Shown: positions 45,255 to 57,814 of the stretch, piece by piece | How the letters are laid out: each line of letters begins with the position of its first letter | Position numbering within the stretch: position 1 is the first letter of the stretch | Assembly (NCBI GenBank): GCA_028641055.1 | Contig: CM054063.1 | Location: forward strand, 46,315,920 to 46,379,919 | Direction: 5' to 3' | From: Alopecurus myosuroides | Lineage: Eukaryota > Streptophyta > Magnoliopsida > Poales > Poaceae | DNA: 64,000 nucleotides | Translations under genes and position numbers: made by a program | The notes under the pieces: generated by a model | The model's input: the letters and a program-made list of their open reading frames with translations, nothing else | Databases searched by the model: none | Told to the model about the DNA's origin: nothing

Positions 45255-46319
45255 ACACCAGCCGCGTCTCCTGGCTACCTGAAGAGAGATCGATAAGATC
45301 TACAGTACATAAGAACCAAAAATATGATGGACGGGACGATGGAACTGTTAATAAGCCTAATTAATAGGTAGTCACATGAGTATTTTTTTTTTTTGGCCCG
45401 CAGCAATAATCGCATAGCTCTGCTATACATACGACCGGATTACGGACAATTACCGATCTGACGTGGCAGGTTCTGGTTTGGGCTGGGCTTGTGCACGCCA
45501 CAGAGGATTAATTAGCACCGGCATGGGATAGCAGGCCGTGGAGGGAGGCCCTATGCCTCGCTTCTAGCGAGCTAGAGCATCCGCTCGCTCACGTCTCGCG
45601 CTACATGGGCCGCCTGGATGCCTGGCCCGGTACATACGTACCTACTGTTGATAGGGTACGAATTATTGGCACATGCCACCAGAGCACGTACGTACATACA
45701 AGATTTGGCTCTAATGATTAATGTTGCGAGGGGAAAACAGAAGTGTTATCATTGTAGCAAATTGGTGCTACTTCAGTTCCGTGTGGTTCAAATCCAACTA
45801 AGCTAGCTACACCCATCAATCATCGGTACTCACCACATATTCTGGATATGGCCATCGACTGTGCACTCGTCGATCAGCATCTTGGATTCAAAAATCACGC
45901 AAGTGCATAATTCATGCTGCAGTAATTATGGCAAATAGCTGCCACGAGAACGAATACAAAATGGGGAAAAAAACACTACTCCACGAAACCGAGACCACCA
46001 GTGATGCATGCATGATCTGATCTCAATAATCAAGCAGCAAACTGAGCCCGCGGTACCGCCACCACCAGCAGCTAACAGTTGGAGAACATGAGCTGGTTGC
46101 GTGGCGCTGCCTGGGGCGTTGGCTAACAAAACAATGGACAAATCCATGGAAATCGAGTCATTGACCAAGACGGATGGAGGATGCGTAGGCCGGCTCCCTG
46201 AACAGAACTGAAAGGCTATCGGTCGTAGCGAGCCCGACCTTTACGCGTCGCCCACGCGCGCAGGGGCTGGCTAGAAAAAAGCGCCTCGCTCTCCCGTCCC
46301 CATCTCGCACAGCTTCAGG
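45255..46319. other. No supported gene
   Basis: Upstream flank of the membrane-protein gene. An 80-codon minus frame (46168-45926) has no recognisable domain. Confidence 0.4.
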
Positions 46320-47100
46320 CCTAGGCCGGCCCATTTTTCATTTTTTTTTCCTTTCGAATTTCTTTTGTTAGAAAAAAAATCAAATAACTTAAAACGAATA
46401 TTTAAATGGTGAACAAATTTCAAGTTTGAACGATTCCAAACATGAACAAAAAATATTACATACGAACAATTCTCAGATTTGAACAATTTTTAATCTGAAC
46501 ATTTTTTTATTTGAACAAATTTTAAATTTAAACATTTTTTTATCTGAACAAATTTCGAATTGAAAAAATATAATAAAAAACAATAGTGAACCAAAATTTT
46601 CGGTGAACGAAAACTAACAGTGAACAAAAAAAAAATTGGTGAACCGAAAATAATAGTGAACCAAATTTTCCGTGCACCAAAAAAGATTAAATAAAAAAAT
46701 AGCGAAACAAAATTTTCAGTGAACCAAAATGGTTCCAAATTTAAAAATAGATCGGATTTTTTAAAATAGTTTCAAACTAAAAAATGGTTCAGTTTATAAA
46801 AAAAAGTTCCATATTTTAAAAGAGTTCAGTAAAAAAAAGAAACAAAAAAATTGATTCGGATTTTAAAATAGCAAAAACGAAAATATTTCCAAATAAAGGA
46901 AAAAAGAAAATAAAAACAGAAAAAGAAAGAATAAAACCCGAAAAATAAAAACAGAAACAGGAAAGGAAAATGAGAAAAAAAACGAAAATAGAAAAATAGA
47001 CAATAAAAATGTCGAAGAGTAAGTATGGTCTGGTGGCTGTCCACGTCTGCCCACCGAAGCCCCGAAGCAAACTGTCGTAGAATCGAATCCTTCTTTTTCC
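46320..47100 (+). mobile_element. Second A-rich block ending in a tRNA-like box pair
   Basis: It begins with GGCCGGCCCA, continues with TTGAACAATTTT/GTGAACCAAAATTTT words and A-rich sequence, and ends with TATGGTCTGGTGG (A-box-like, ~47026) and GAATCGAATCC (B-box-like, ~47078). This repeats the layout seen at 28850-29175, including an identical AAATATTTCCAAATAAA word in the A-rich part (28970-28990 and 46880-46900). They are probably two members of one non-autonomous family. Frames here are low-complexity Phe-rich shadows. Confidence 0.5.
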
Positions 47101-47388
47101 CTATTTTGCTGCTATTTTCGTCGACGTATTTGGCCGGCCTACCTAGCATCGTGCGCGGCGAAAAGCACGGCGAGTCCTTGTTCGGACTCGCTATAAGCGA
47201 TAGGTAGTGATTGCGGCCGTGGAGGTATCGTACAGATACCGGATAGGATTGCGGTACCTGAATCAATTCGGAATGGCAGATGTTATAGGAGTGCAAGAAG
47301 TCCTACGCTTATACGAGATCTGAGTTCGTGTTTTATTAGTCCTGCAAAAAAAAAAACAAAAAAAAAACTTTGAACACGAAAATAAAAA

Positions 47389-48620
47389 TCAAATATAGAA
47401 ATATTTTACATATTTTGATCGAAATTTGCCCGCGCGGCGCCGGCCTAACCCTAACCTTAGCCTAATCCTTGCTGCCGCCCTCCCATTCAAAGTCGTAGAG
47501 GTCGTTGTTGTCTTCGTCGTCGTCGAGGACCACCGTGGGCAAGGAGGCGACGCGGGTGGTGAGGCGTCGTCCCTTGGCGCACGGATGCAGGAGGCGCGCC
47601 CGGACGAGGAGGCGGCCTCGGCCATGGAGGTGGACATGGCATTGGTGTAGCCCGGTATGTCCTCCTCCAGCGTCACCATCGAGTCGGTCATCGGGGAGAG
47701 GAGGCCGGGGCAGCTGCCGCCGTCGTACTGCGTGCGCAGCGTCGACAAAACCTTGTAGCCCTCGGGGGCTTTGTCAGACGTCGCCTCCCTGGCGGCGCGC
47801 CTCTGCGGCTCCTTGCAGCGACGGCGGAGGACGATGTGTTCTCGTGGTGGGAAAGGGAGGTGACGAGGCGGTCAAGGGCGGTAAAGCGGCGCGTCACGGA
47901 TGACCAAGCCACCGCGTGGCACGAAGATGCGTGGTGCGTCAAGCCGCTCCCTCCTCACTACGATCAGCGCGGGAGTATGATCGGCCTTAGCCGCAGCAGG
48001 ATGTTGGAGGTAGCGGCGTGCCGACGGGCCACCGCGATCGCGCTCACGACGGTGTGTCCGGTGCCGTCCCACCACTGGTGCCGCCTGCCCGAGTTGTACA
48101 TGTCTTTATCAAGGCCGCGACGCCCGTGTCGATGGTATCGAGGACGGCCTGGCGCTCCGCCTGGAATCGACAGATCCAAGCGTGCCAGTCATTCTCGTCA
48201 TTCTCGGTGTGGGTGTCCTCCTCTTGGGTCATCCATGAGCGCCGACGTGCGATGTCGCGTCGGATCTCCGACTCCGTGCCGGGAATGGGCGGCACGGGGA
48301 ACCGTCGGCAGAAACCCGCCACGCCTTGGGAAGACGGCAATCTAGAGGGGCGAGGAGCCCATAGCTAAAGAGCTCCCCACGAATCCTCCAGATTCATCAT
48401 GCGGCTGCTGCGGATGTTGCTGCCGGCTTCCCAGTTACTGGCCATTGCGGACACGGCGGGGACGCGAGTGGGAGGATGTGGACGGTGGGGAGGCGAGTGG
48501 GAGGCGGGGAAGCGAGGGAGAGGATGTGCACAACGATGGGGCTGTGGTGGCCTTATATCCTCGGACGGGCGCGTTGGGGGCAGAACGGAGGCGTTAATGC
48601 ACCGCGTGGGTAGGCACAAT
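47389..48620 (-). pseudogene. GC-rich unrecognised ORF remnants
   Basis: Minus-strand frames 48619-48365, 48340-48044 and 47748-47389 read in partly consistent order. One segment (about 48250-48150) is rich in Glu, Asp, Trp and Arg and looks protein-like (EEDTHTENDENDWHAWICRF). I do not recognise the family. Overlapping plus-strand frames are equally long, so coding status is doubtful. It could be a broken transposon accessory ORF. Confidence 0.3.
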
Positions 48621-48712
48621 GCCGGCCGTGGTGGCCTTATATCCTCGGACGGGCGCGTTGGGGGCAGTACGGCGGCGTTAATTCATCGCGTCGGGTAGGC
48701 ACAATGCCGGTC
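48544..48712. repeat. 84-bp tandem duplication
   Basis: GTGGTGGCCTTATATCCTCG starts at 48544 and again at 48628, and the two copies share most bases through GTAGGCACAATGCCGG. Each copy holds a TTATAT word. Confidence 0.85.
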
Positions 48713-48718
48713 GCGTGG

Positions 48719-49333
48719 CCTGCAACTTAATACCCAACGTTTGTTCGGATGATATTCGGAGGGTGGATTATTAGTCATAGATGCAGTTAGATGACGGTCT
48801 ATGTATTTTGTTGTAATGCCCGCATGAATCACATAGTAATGTTTATGTCTTGCATATGCACTACGGTGCAGCCTTCATTTCTGTCAATTGCCCAGCTGTA
48901 ATTTGTTCACCACACATGTTATTTATCTTTATCGGAGAGACACCACTAGTGAACTGTGGACCCCGATCAATTTCCTCATACTGATAAAACACCTACTAAT
49001 TTCATACTGCTTTCATATTGTTCCTACTATTTTCTGACTGTTTTCCACACCATACATTTAACCTCTTTGTGTTCAGCAAAACCGGTGAGATTGACAACCT
49101 CACTGCTACGTTGGGACAGAGTGATTTGATTGTGTTGTGTAGGTTCCATGTTGTTGCTGAACCGGTAGTGCGCCCTGCCACCTCAGCTGCATCAACCTTT
49201 AGAGATTGCTTGTCCTCCTACTGGTCGATTCAACCTTAGTTTCTATTCTGAGGGAAAACTTGCTGCTACACTATCCACAACCTTTCTCTTGGGGTTTACC
49301 AACGTCAGCCTCCCACCAACTTTGGCTGCAACA
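48719..49333 (+). mobile_element. Partial 5' LTR (U5-side)
   Basis: It matches 55564-56155 closely from TGCAACTTAATACCCAACGT to the end CTTTGG-TGCAACA. The first ~1000 bases of the LTR are missing. Confidence 0.85.
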
Positions 49334-49340
49334 AGTTTTC

Positions 49341-49358
49341 TGGCGCCGTTGCCGGGGA
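49341..49358 (+). other. Primer binding site, tRNA-Asp type
   Basis: TGGCGCCGTTGCCGGGGA complements the 3' end of plant tRNA-Asp and sits seven bases after the LTR end. It is the usual PBS of several Triticeae Gypsy families. Confidence 0.85.
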
Positions 49359-49524
49359 GGATGATAATTTCTGCAAGGGGAGTCTCTCACTTCCATTCTC
49401 TTTACTTTGTTTTAGTTTTGCTTAGTTTATTTTATTTTTATCTTGTTTGCTTCTCTTTACCAAAAACACAAAAAAATAGTTCTTATTCTAGCTGTAGTTT
49501 TATTCATTTTTTAGACTTGCTAAA

Positions 49525-49833
49525 ATGAATGTTCCTGAGGTTGAAGTTCGTTCCTTTATGCAACAAGTGGGAGAAAGTTTGAAAGATGCTTGGTATAGGA
49601 TAAGTGATGCTCATCATAGATGCACTAAGAAATACTCCACCTTAATCCTTCTTAGGATTTTTTATGTTGGTATTACTAGCTGGTATAGGTATGTTCTAGA
49701 CACTCTTACAAGCGGTAATTTTCTGGGAACACCTGCTTTGAAAGCCTGTAATTTAATTGAAAGTTTAGTTGGAACACCACCTACTAACGTTGTTAAAACT
49801 GAGATCACTTTAGATGATGTTATTGAAATCTAA
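49525..49833 (+). pseudogene. Gag-like fragment of the Gypsy element
   Basis: A 102-codon frame contains GESLKDAWYRISDAHHRCTK and later NLIESLVGTPP, the layout of the plant Gypsy gag retrotransposon domain ('GESL..AW.R' followed by 'W...LD..SGG.F'). It is shorter than a family gag and ends in a stop, so it is a remnant. Further short frames to 50264 may be eroded continuation. Confidence 0.65.
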
Positions 49834-50996
49834 ACTCTATGGAGAAAAATTTGCCAAAGTTCCTTGATCATACTAGCAAAGTTAATGAATCAAAAGTAAG
49901 TATCAACAATAAAATCAGTGTTTTAGAAGCTAGCAACATCCATGATAGTCAAAATATGAGGATTGGTAAATTATAGGAGGCTATGCAAACTTTAAGCTCA
50001 ACCTTTTCTGCTCTTAATTTTAAAAGAGAAAAACCTTCTATGGGAAAAGATAAAAATTTATGTATGTCCCCAAGGCACCTAAACCAAAATCCCCTAATGT
50101 GCTTAAAATTAATAAACCTTTTAGTGAAACTAAAAGTGATTTGCATGTTGTGTCTAAGTTACCCATTTCTACAATTGGGGTTTTGGAGGAAATTATTGAT
50201 TTGGATACTTCTTCACTTGAAAATACTTGATTCCACTTTTCTGGGCCTAGCTAAAAGGCGTTAAAGAAAAGCACTTCTTAGGAGATAACCCATGGTTTTA
50301 TTTTTGCTTTGTTTTTATCTGTTTTCTTTGAGTCAAGGGGTTGTATACTTCTGTAGAAACTCCTTTGCATCTTTATTTTCATTTTTTTAGTAGTGCCAAG
50401 TAAGGTTTCTGACGAGAGTTGGAGTTGGTTTTCGGATTTCTGCGTAGAAAATAGATTTCTGTTGCTCATCGTAAAAATAGTATAATTCACAGAAAAGTCA
50501 GAATGACCCGAAATGTTTTATGTTTATCCCTAAGATAATTCTACAACTTTTTTGTTCTTTAAGTTTTTCGATATGAGAACCTAAGTGCCTCGAAAAAATT
50601 CGTATCTACAGACTGTTCTAGTTTTGACAGATTCTGCCATTTTTCTTGCATTTGCTCTTTTGCGATGTCAAGTGGATTTCTTTGCTTCACGAGAAATCAG
50701 TGGTTGTAGCTAATGTTTAAAAATATCAATAGCACTTGTGGCATACAGAACCCATGGATTTTTTATTGTTGCACTAAACCCTCTAATGCGAATTACTATT
50801 TGAGTATGGTGTGAAGGAAGTTTTCATGGGTCACGAGAAGAGGTGATATATGTGATCAAGAAGAGTGCAAGGTTAAAGCTTGGGGATGCCCCCGTGGTTC
50901 ATCCCAACATATTTTTATGATACTCAAGCATCTAAGATTGGGGATGTGATCGCTTGCAGAGTTTCCAGAAATTCTTGCTACATAAACTATGGATGT

Positions 50997-52553
50997 TGCG
51001 TTGGGAACCCCAAGAGGAGGGTGTGATGAGTGCAGCAGTAAGAATTGTCCTCAGTTAAGAACCAAAGTTATCAATCCAGTAGGAGAAAGAGGATATTCGG
51101 AAGGTTGATGCCACTGACGGTGGTGATGGCTCACCGATGTCAGCAACAACGCGGAACCTGCACACAACACAACCTAAATACTTTGTCCCAACGGTACAGT
51201 GAGGTTGTCAATCTCACCAGTCTTGCTGAAAACAAAGATTAGACGTATAGTGTGGAAAATAGTGTATGCTTGCAATAAGTAAAGAAAAAGCAGGAAAATG
51301 TAGTGGTTTGTTTAACGGTGTAGGAAAATGGATCGGGCTTCATAGGTTCACTAGTGGTGTCTCTCCATAAAATATAGCATGCTGGGTGAACAAATTACAG
51401 CTAGGCAATTGACAAATAAAGTTGCACCATAGTGCACATTCATGACATGATGACTACTATGATATTTAGTGCGGGCATTACAACAATATACATAGACCGC
51501 AATCCAACTGCATCTATGACTAATAATCCACCCTCAGGTTAACATCCGAACCCCCTTATGTATTAAGTTGTAAACAACAGATAATCGCATTAAGCAATGT
51601 GTGTAATGTAAACAATGATTGTACACGCGGGCACTCACACCGCTTTTTTCTCCCTAATGGAAACATCACATCCTCCCCCGTCACGTTTCTGTCACTCGAG
51701 CATAGGCGAAAAGGAGACCTGAACCCACTATCGAGCATAAATACTCCCTCTTGAAGTCACTAGCAACTACTTGGCCAGAGCAACCACTAGCAACGGAAAG
51801 CATGCAAGATCACGAATAACATAAGCAATAAAGACTATAATCAACTTGGCATAAATTCAATATTCATCGGATCCCAGCAAACACGAGTTACATAAGAACA
51901 ATCTCGGTCATGTTAGGCAGCTCACGAGATCTAAACATTGAGGCATAGGATGAGAAGACAACCATCTAGCTACTGCTATGGACCCGTAGCCCAAGGATGA
52001 ACTACTCACGCATTACTCCGGAGGCGGGCATGGTGATAAAGAGGCCTCCGATGATGATCTCCTCTCCGGCAGGATGCCGGGAGATAGCTTCAGAACCCCC
52101 CTGATCTAGGGTTAACGACGACGACGGCTGCGGAACTTTTCTGGGATATTTGATCAGGTGTTTAGGTTTTTCATCCCGGGGGGAATAAATAGGCGAAAGG
52201 GAAGAGGCGGTGGGCCCTAGGGGCCCCACACCACCCCTTGGCGCGGCCAAGGGGGTGCGCCACCCCATGGTGTGGGCCCCTGGTGCCCGTCTTTGAATCC
52301 TCTTCGGTCTTCTGGATGCTTCCGGGAAAATAGGAACTTCGGGATTTGTGGGGTCCAATTCCGAGAATATTTCTAGAACAAATTTTCTGAAATAAAAAAC
52401 AGCAGAAAACAGGGAACTGGCACTTGGCATCTTGTTAATAGGTTAGTCCCGGAAAACGTGTAAAAATGACATAAAGAAGGGGGAAAATATGTAGCAATTG
52501 GCATAATATTATCATGGAGCATCAGAAATTATAGATACGTTGGAGACGTATCA
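50997..52553 (-). mobile_element. Solo LTR of a related Gypsy family, reverse orientation
   Basis: Read on the minus strand it begins TGATACGTCTCCAACGTATC at 52553 and ends near CCCAACGCA at 50997, about 1557 bp. It shares words with the host LTR (GTGAGATTGACAACCTCACTG-like, GGAGGATGTG, GGTTCA). The neighbouring host interior continues on both sides, and GGATG/GGATT flanks may be a slightly mutated 5-bp target duplication. Confidence 0.8.
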
Positions 52554-54551
52554 GGATTCCCAAGGCATCCCCTACATCATCAACCATTTATCAAGTCTCT
52601 TCTCGTGAAACTATATTTTTATTCGGTCACATCATATGAAGTTTACTTGGAGCGTATGTTTGTTTTTCTTTTGTTTTCTTTTGTTTTTCTTTGTTTTCTT
52701 TGTTTTCCTTTCTGAAATAATATCATTGGACCTAGCATCCTTGTTTGGGAGAGAGACACGCTCCGCTTTTTTGTTTGAATACTTGCTATGCTAGTATTCT
52801 TAGTTTTTCTTCTAGTTAATGCAAAAATTCCAGTCTAGCTCTTGTTTGCATTGCATCTCTTACTCAGAGCCGTTAGTTTTAGTACTGTTTTTTGACTATT
52901 CTCATGTTTGCTTGCTGTAGCATGTAGAGAATTTTTGTTAAAACATATTTTGTATGGTGCTTGTTGGGAAAACAAACTGCATCTTGAGGTAGAATTTTTA
53001 ACGGTGCAAGTAGAAGCTTGTATAGACTGTGGATCGAATTTTTATATCATCCTAGATGTTATTTTAGTTCTAAAGACTTGTGGTTATTGATTCTCATGAT
53101 TAGCCTCAAATAGCTGACCGTGTTTTATGTGCCATTGAAAGAATCATGAGTTGTTTTTGTCATATTGAAGCATAAATTTGTGGTATTCTCATTTGAATGT
53201 TTTATTTGGTTGACTTGGCGCATGCTTACACCATGTTTATGACTATGAACCAGTCACTTATAGCCTCCATGATCATTTAGTTTTTGAACTTGTGGTACCA
53301 CTTATGCTTTGATTAATGATGTTTATGTCGCTATGCATGATTATGGCTCTTGTGCTCTCTTGATTTGTCACTCCCATCTTTTGCTAGCCTCCACCTGTAT
53401 TGAGTATGATCTCTACTCGTGCATCCAACTCCCAAAAACCAAAGTTTTCCCATTATGTCCACCATACCTACCTACATGTGGTATTTAACTTCCACTCCAA
53501 GTAAATTGCTCATGTGCTACCTTTAAAACTTTCAAAATTACTCCTATTTTGTGTTCTTGTTTTTGCTCATGAGGACGTAAATAGAGAATCTTTATCTCAC
53601 TTGTTGATTGGATTTCACACCCTGGACTAGTGGCTTCATCCGCTTATCCAATTGATAGAAGAGCTGGCAGCGGGGTGCCCAGCCCCAAATTAATACAAAT
53701 AATTTCTCTTCACTATTTTGCCCATGATTTATCAGTCAAAGCATAATGGTGTAAACCAAAGAGAAAGAGGGATGACCTTCTACCCAAATGCACCCTTCAC
53801 ATGGGAGTCGCTCTTGTGAAGTCTAGCTGGCTTGTGACGTACTGTATTTTATGTTTACCATTCGTTGACACTAGCATACACCTCTCTTAAAATATAGACA
53901 CTCCTCCACGGTATGTGATTGTTGGCAGGCACCCGAGGATTCGGTTAGCCATGGTTTGTGTAAGATGGATGGGAGGGGTGTCAAGCTTTTTAATACCTCT
54001 GTTTAATAAAATAAAAGCTCTAGCACATGAGTGATCCATGCTTCCCTCTGCGAAGGGCCTTTCTTTTACTTTTATGTTGAGTCTCCATCTTCTAACTTTA
54101 TGCACAATTGAGAGAGCATAGTTGCCATTCTGAGTTTTATGTGCATTTGTCCCAGAAAAATTATTAATTGATTCATGATGTGTTATTGCTTGTTCTCTAA
54201 TTATTTGTTCTAGTATGCCTCATGAACTTTAAAGGTGTACTAGCATTTATGTTTTGCCCCACTCTTAAGGACTAGAGAAATATCACTTTGCCATGCTCTC
54301 TCTATACTTGAAGCAAACGTATATCTTCCGTTGCATTGTCATCCATGATCTTTTATTTGTGTTACTTCTCATGATGCAAGATGATTGCTATGCTTTATTA
54401 TTAAAGTTTTATTTATCATGTTTATGTTAAAATTCTATGACCTCAGCTTACATATGCTTTTACATTATTGATGATCAAGTTTATGTTGGTAGCATGTCAC
54501 CTCAGAAATTATGTGTTTTTATCGTTTACCTACTTGAGGACGAGTAGGAAC
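52554..54551 (+). other. Noncoding interior of the Gypsy element
   Basis: AT-rich 3' interior without a supported frame. It ends in TACTTGAGGACGAGTAGG, a word typically found just before the polypurine tract of these families. Confidence 0.6.
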
Positions 54552-54566
54552 TAAGCTTGGGGACGT
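54552..54566 (+). other. Polypurine tract region
   Basis: TAAGCTTGGGGACGT immediately precedes the LTR start at 54567. Confidence 0.65.
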
Positions 54567-56155
54567 TGATACGTCATAAAAGTATCCTTAATTTCTGATG
54601 TTACATGTTGTTTCCCACATGTTTTCTATACACTTTATGCCGTTTTTATCGATTTTCCGAACTAACCTATTGACAAGATGCCACAGAGCCAGTTCCCTGT
54701 TTTTTTTATGTTTTTAGTTTTAGAAAAGTTGTTATGGAAATATTGTCGGAATTGGAAAATTTGAAGCCCGGAACTCTTAGAATTCCCAAAGGTTCCACAG
54801 AGTCCTAAAGAGACCCGGAGGAGGGCCTTAGGGGGCCCACACTATAGGGCGGCACGCCCCCTGACCGCACCATGGGGTGGTGTGGGGCCCCCCGGCCTCC
54901 ACCGCCTTGGCCCTTTCACCTATTTTACCCCCCCGAGGCGTAAATCCTAAATATATCCCACTTCGTCCCGAAAAACACCCGAGGCCACCGTAATCGTCAT
55001 CCCGAGATCGGGAGGGTTCTGGAGCTCTCACCGGCAGCCTGCCGGGGGGGAGGGGAAATTCATCACCGGAGGGGTCTACACCACCATGCCCTCCTCCGAA
55101 GTGATGCGTGAGTAGTTCATCCCTGGACTACGGGTCCATAGCAGTAGCTAGATGGTTGTTCTCTCCACTTTGTGCCTCATGTTTAGATCTTGTGAGCTGC
55201 CTAACATGATCAAGATCATCTTTATGTAATGCCACATGTTGTGTTAATTTGGATCTGATGAATATTGAATGCTATGTCTTCTGATTATCATTCTATCATG
55301 TTATCTTCATGCATATGTTATTTATGATCTTGCATGCTCTCTGTTATTAGTAGATGCTCTGGCCAAGTAGATGCTAGTAACTCCCAGAGGGAGTATTTAT
55401 GCTCAATAGTGGGTTCATTCCTCCTTTGCATCTGTGCTCGAGTGACAGAAACGTGACGGATGGAGGATGTGTTGTTGCCATTAGGGAAAAAAGAACAATG
55501 CTTTGTCTAAGGATGATGTTATTATTTACATTACACACTTTGCTTACTGCATTTATCTGTTTCTTGCAACTTAATACCCAACGTTTTTTGGGATGATATT
55601 CGGACGGTGGATTATTAGTCATAGATGTAGTTGGATGACGGTCTATGTATTTTATTGTAATGCCCGCATGAATCACATAGTAATCTTTATGTCTTGCATA
55701 TGCACTACGGTGCAGCCTTCATTTCTGTCAATTGCCCAGCTGTAATTTGTTCACCACACATGTTATTTATCTTTCTCTGAGAGACACCACTGGTGAACTG
55801 TGGACCCCGGTCCATTTCCTCGTACTGATAAAACACCTACTGCTTTCATACTGTTACTACTGTTTTCCACACCATACATTTAACCACTTTGTGTTCAGCA
55901 AAACCGGTGAGATTGACAACCTCACTGCTACGTTGGGACAAAGTGATTTGATTGTGTTGTTTAGGTTCCACGTTGCTGCTGAACCGGCAGTGCACCCTGC
56001 CACCTCAGCTGCATCAACCTTCAGACATTGCTTGTCCTCCTACTGGTCGATTCAACCTTGGTTTCTTTTCTGAGGGAAAACTTGCTGCTACACTCTCCGG
56101 AACCTTTCTGTTGGGGTTTACCAACATGAGCCTCCCACCAACTTTGGATGCAACA
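54567..56155 (+). mobile_element. 3' LTR of the Gypsy element (~1589 bp)
   Basis: It starts TGATACGTCATAAAAGTATC and ends GGATGCAACA. It includes a CCTAAATATATCCC element near 54945-54960 and aligns to the partial 5' LTR. Frames within it are not genes. Confidence 0.85.
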
Positions 56156-57392
56156 ACAAGCAAGAGCAGATCACTAGTAGGAAAAAGCCTACACTAGTAG
56201 AAAAAGGGTCTTTTGTCCAACCCCTTTAGCCTCGGTCGTGTTTTGGGCCAGAACTAATTGGACATTAGTCCCGGTTTCAATTGTTAGGGGGACAAACAGG
56301 ACTCGTCGAGCTCTAGTCCCGGTTTAAATGGGGCCTTTAATCCCGGTTTGCGCCACCAACCGGGACTAAAGGGGTGGGCCAGGCTGCAACCTGAAACAAC
56401 CCCTTTAGTCCCGATTGGTGGCTCAAAACGGGACTAAATTAGACCTTTAATACAAGTTTGAGACACCAACCGAGACTCGATATTTCTCTTTGTACCCAAT
56501 CCGCATCTCTAATTTGTCTCATTGTTACATCCCTCCAATCTCGAGTTTCCTCCATATTTTCACCAATATTTGTCAAGAGTTGGTGGTGGAGCAAATATCC
56601 AAGTGGTCTAAAAGGTTAGCAAGTTCACCCTCTCATCTCTCACTACTATTTTGTCTTATTCATGGTCTAGAAGAGAGCGATTAGTGGATTTTAGTTTAGG
56701 TGTAAATGTGGGAGTTTGTTTAATTTGTTTTAAATTTGAGCACAAATTGACTTATTAGTTTGGTATGTGTAGGTGTGGTATTGTTAATTCGGTTGTTTAT
56801 CTCAATTTTTTATTAGTGGTAGTGTTAGTGAGTTAGTGTGTGTTAGCTAGTGTGATTGTGTGTGCTAGGGTGTGTCTTAGTGTTATAGTACTAGTGTGTA
56901 TGTTAGTGTGATAGGTTTAAGTGTTAGTTTTGTGGTAGCTAGGCTTAGTCTTTAGTATAGTGTGTTAACTTCTTAGATTGCATATGTGTAGTGTGGTTTA
57001 GGGTGTTGTCCCGTCCCCTTCCTCATCCCCGTCGTCGATCGCCCGCACCGATCTCGTCGCCAGCACCACCCTGGTGAGCCTCTTGTTCTTATCTTTTAAA
57101 AAAAATCTTACTTGTATAATTTAGATACTTACTTGTATAATTTTCTTACTTTTACGATTGTTTGTTATATATAGTGCCATAGTTTGTATATCTATCCCAG
57201 TTGGCCCTCGTCCGGTTTATGATTCGGATGTGGTATATTATCTTTTATAACTATTTGTTTCTATTTCGTGTTTATAAAAATTATGCCCATTAAGTTTACA
57301 TCGACATATTTATCTAGGAGGTATGTGAACCGTAAATTCCAACCGACCCACTTGTTGAAAAGTTAAATTTAGTTAAAAAAGAAAATGATGAT

Positions 57393-57614
57393 TTGAAAGA
57401 AAATTTGAAAAGAATCGAAGAAGAGAAGATGATATTGGAGTTGTACGTTGCCGATATCATCGAGGATCACAAGATCAAGATGGATGTCATGCGCTTGAAG
57501 ATTGGAAATATTAGAAAATATGCCATTAATAAAGAGGTTTGGTATCATTATGTTGTTGGATCAAATATTACCTTAGTTGCGATTTTGATAATATTTGTTG
57601 TTGCATTTAAATGA
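57393..57614 (+). CDS. CACTA accessory ORF fragment: coiled coil plus C-terminal membrane helix
   Basis: A 73-codon frame. The first ~30 residues are Glu/Lys-rich, then ADIIEDHKIKMDVMRLKIG, followed by KYAINKEVWYHYVVGSNIT and a hydrophobic tail IFVVAFK. This matches the small ORF located beside the transposase of Caspar-type CACTA elements. The upstream sequence (57340-57392) also reads Glu/Lys-rich, so the true exon starts earlier, perhaps at an acceptor near 57320. The function of the family ORF is not known to me. No break is visible within this part. Confidence 0.6.
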   Translation: MKENLKRIEEEKMILELYVADIIEDHKIKMDVMRLKIGNIRKYAINKEVWYHYVVGSNITLVAILIIFVVAFK

Positions 57615-57814
57615 TTAAGATAGTTTTTTTTATGATAAGTATGTGTGAACTTTATGAAAAGTATGAAGTTTATGAGATAGTTTGAGAGTAATTATGTGGG
57701 AGTTTATTTGATTTATATGCAATTTGAGCTCAAATGAACTACTCTACTTTGATTTTAATGTGATAAACTTGTATTAATTTGGTCACTTCTTTATTCATTA
57801 TATATATAATGAAG

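Larger units (their letters stand above)
48719..56155 (+). mobile_element. Non-autonomous Gypsy LTR retrotransposon, 5' truncated, with nested solo LTR
   Basis: A partial 5' LTR (48719-49333) is followed by a primer binding site (49341-49358) and a gag-like frame (49525-49833). A long noncoding interior follows, then a polypurine tract (~54552-54566) and a 3' LTR (54567-56155). No protease, reverse transcriptase or integrase was found. The interior carries a solo LTR in reverse (50997-52553). The left edge coincides with the end of the 84-bp duplication. Confidence 0.85.

Noticed and set aside
46490..47296. Phe/Leu-rich frames that look like membrane proteins
   Set aside because: Low-complexity A-rich sequence read in antisense; composition alone explains the apparent helices.
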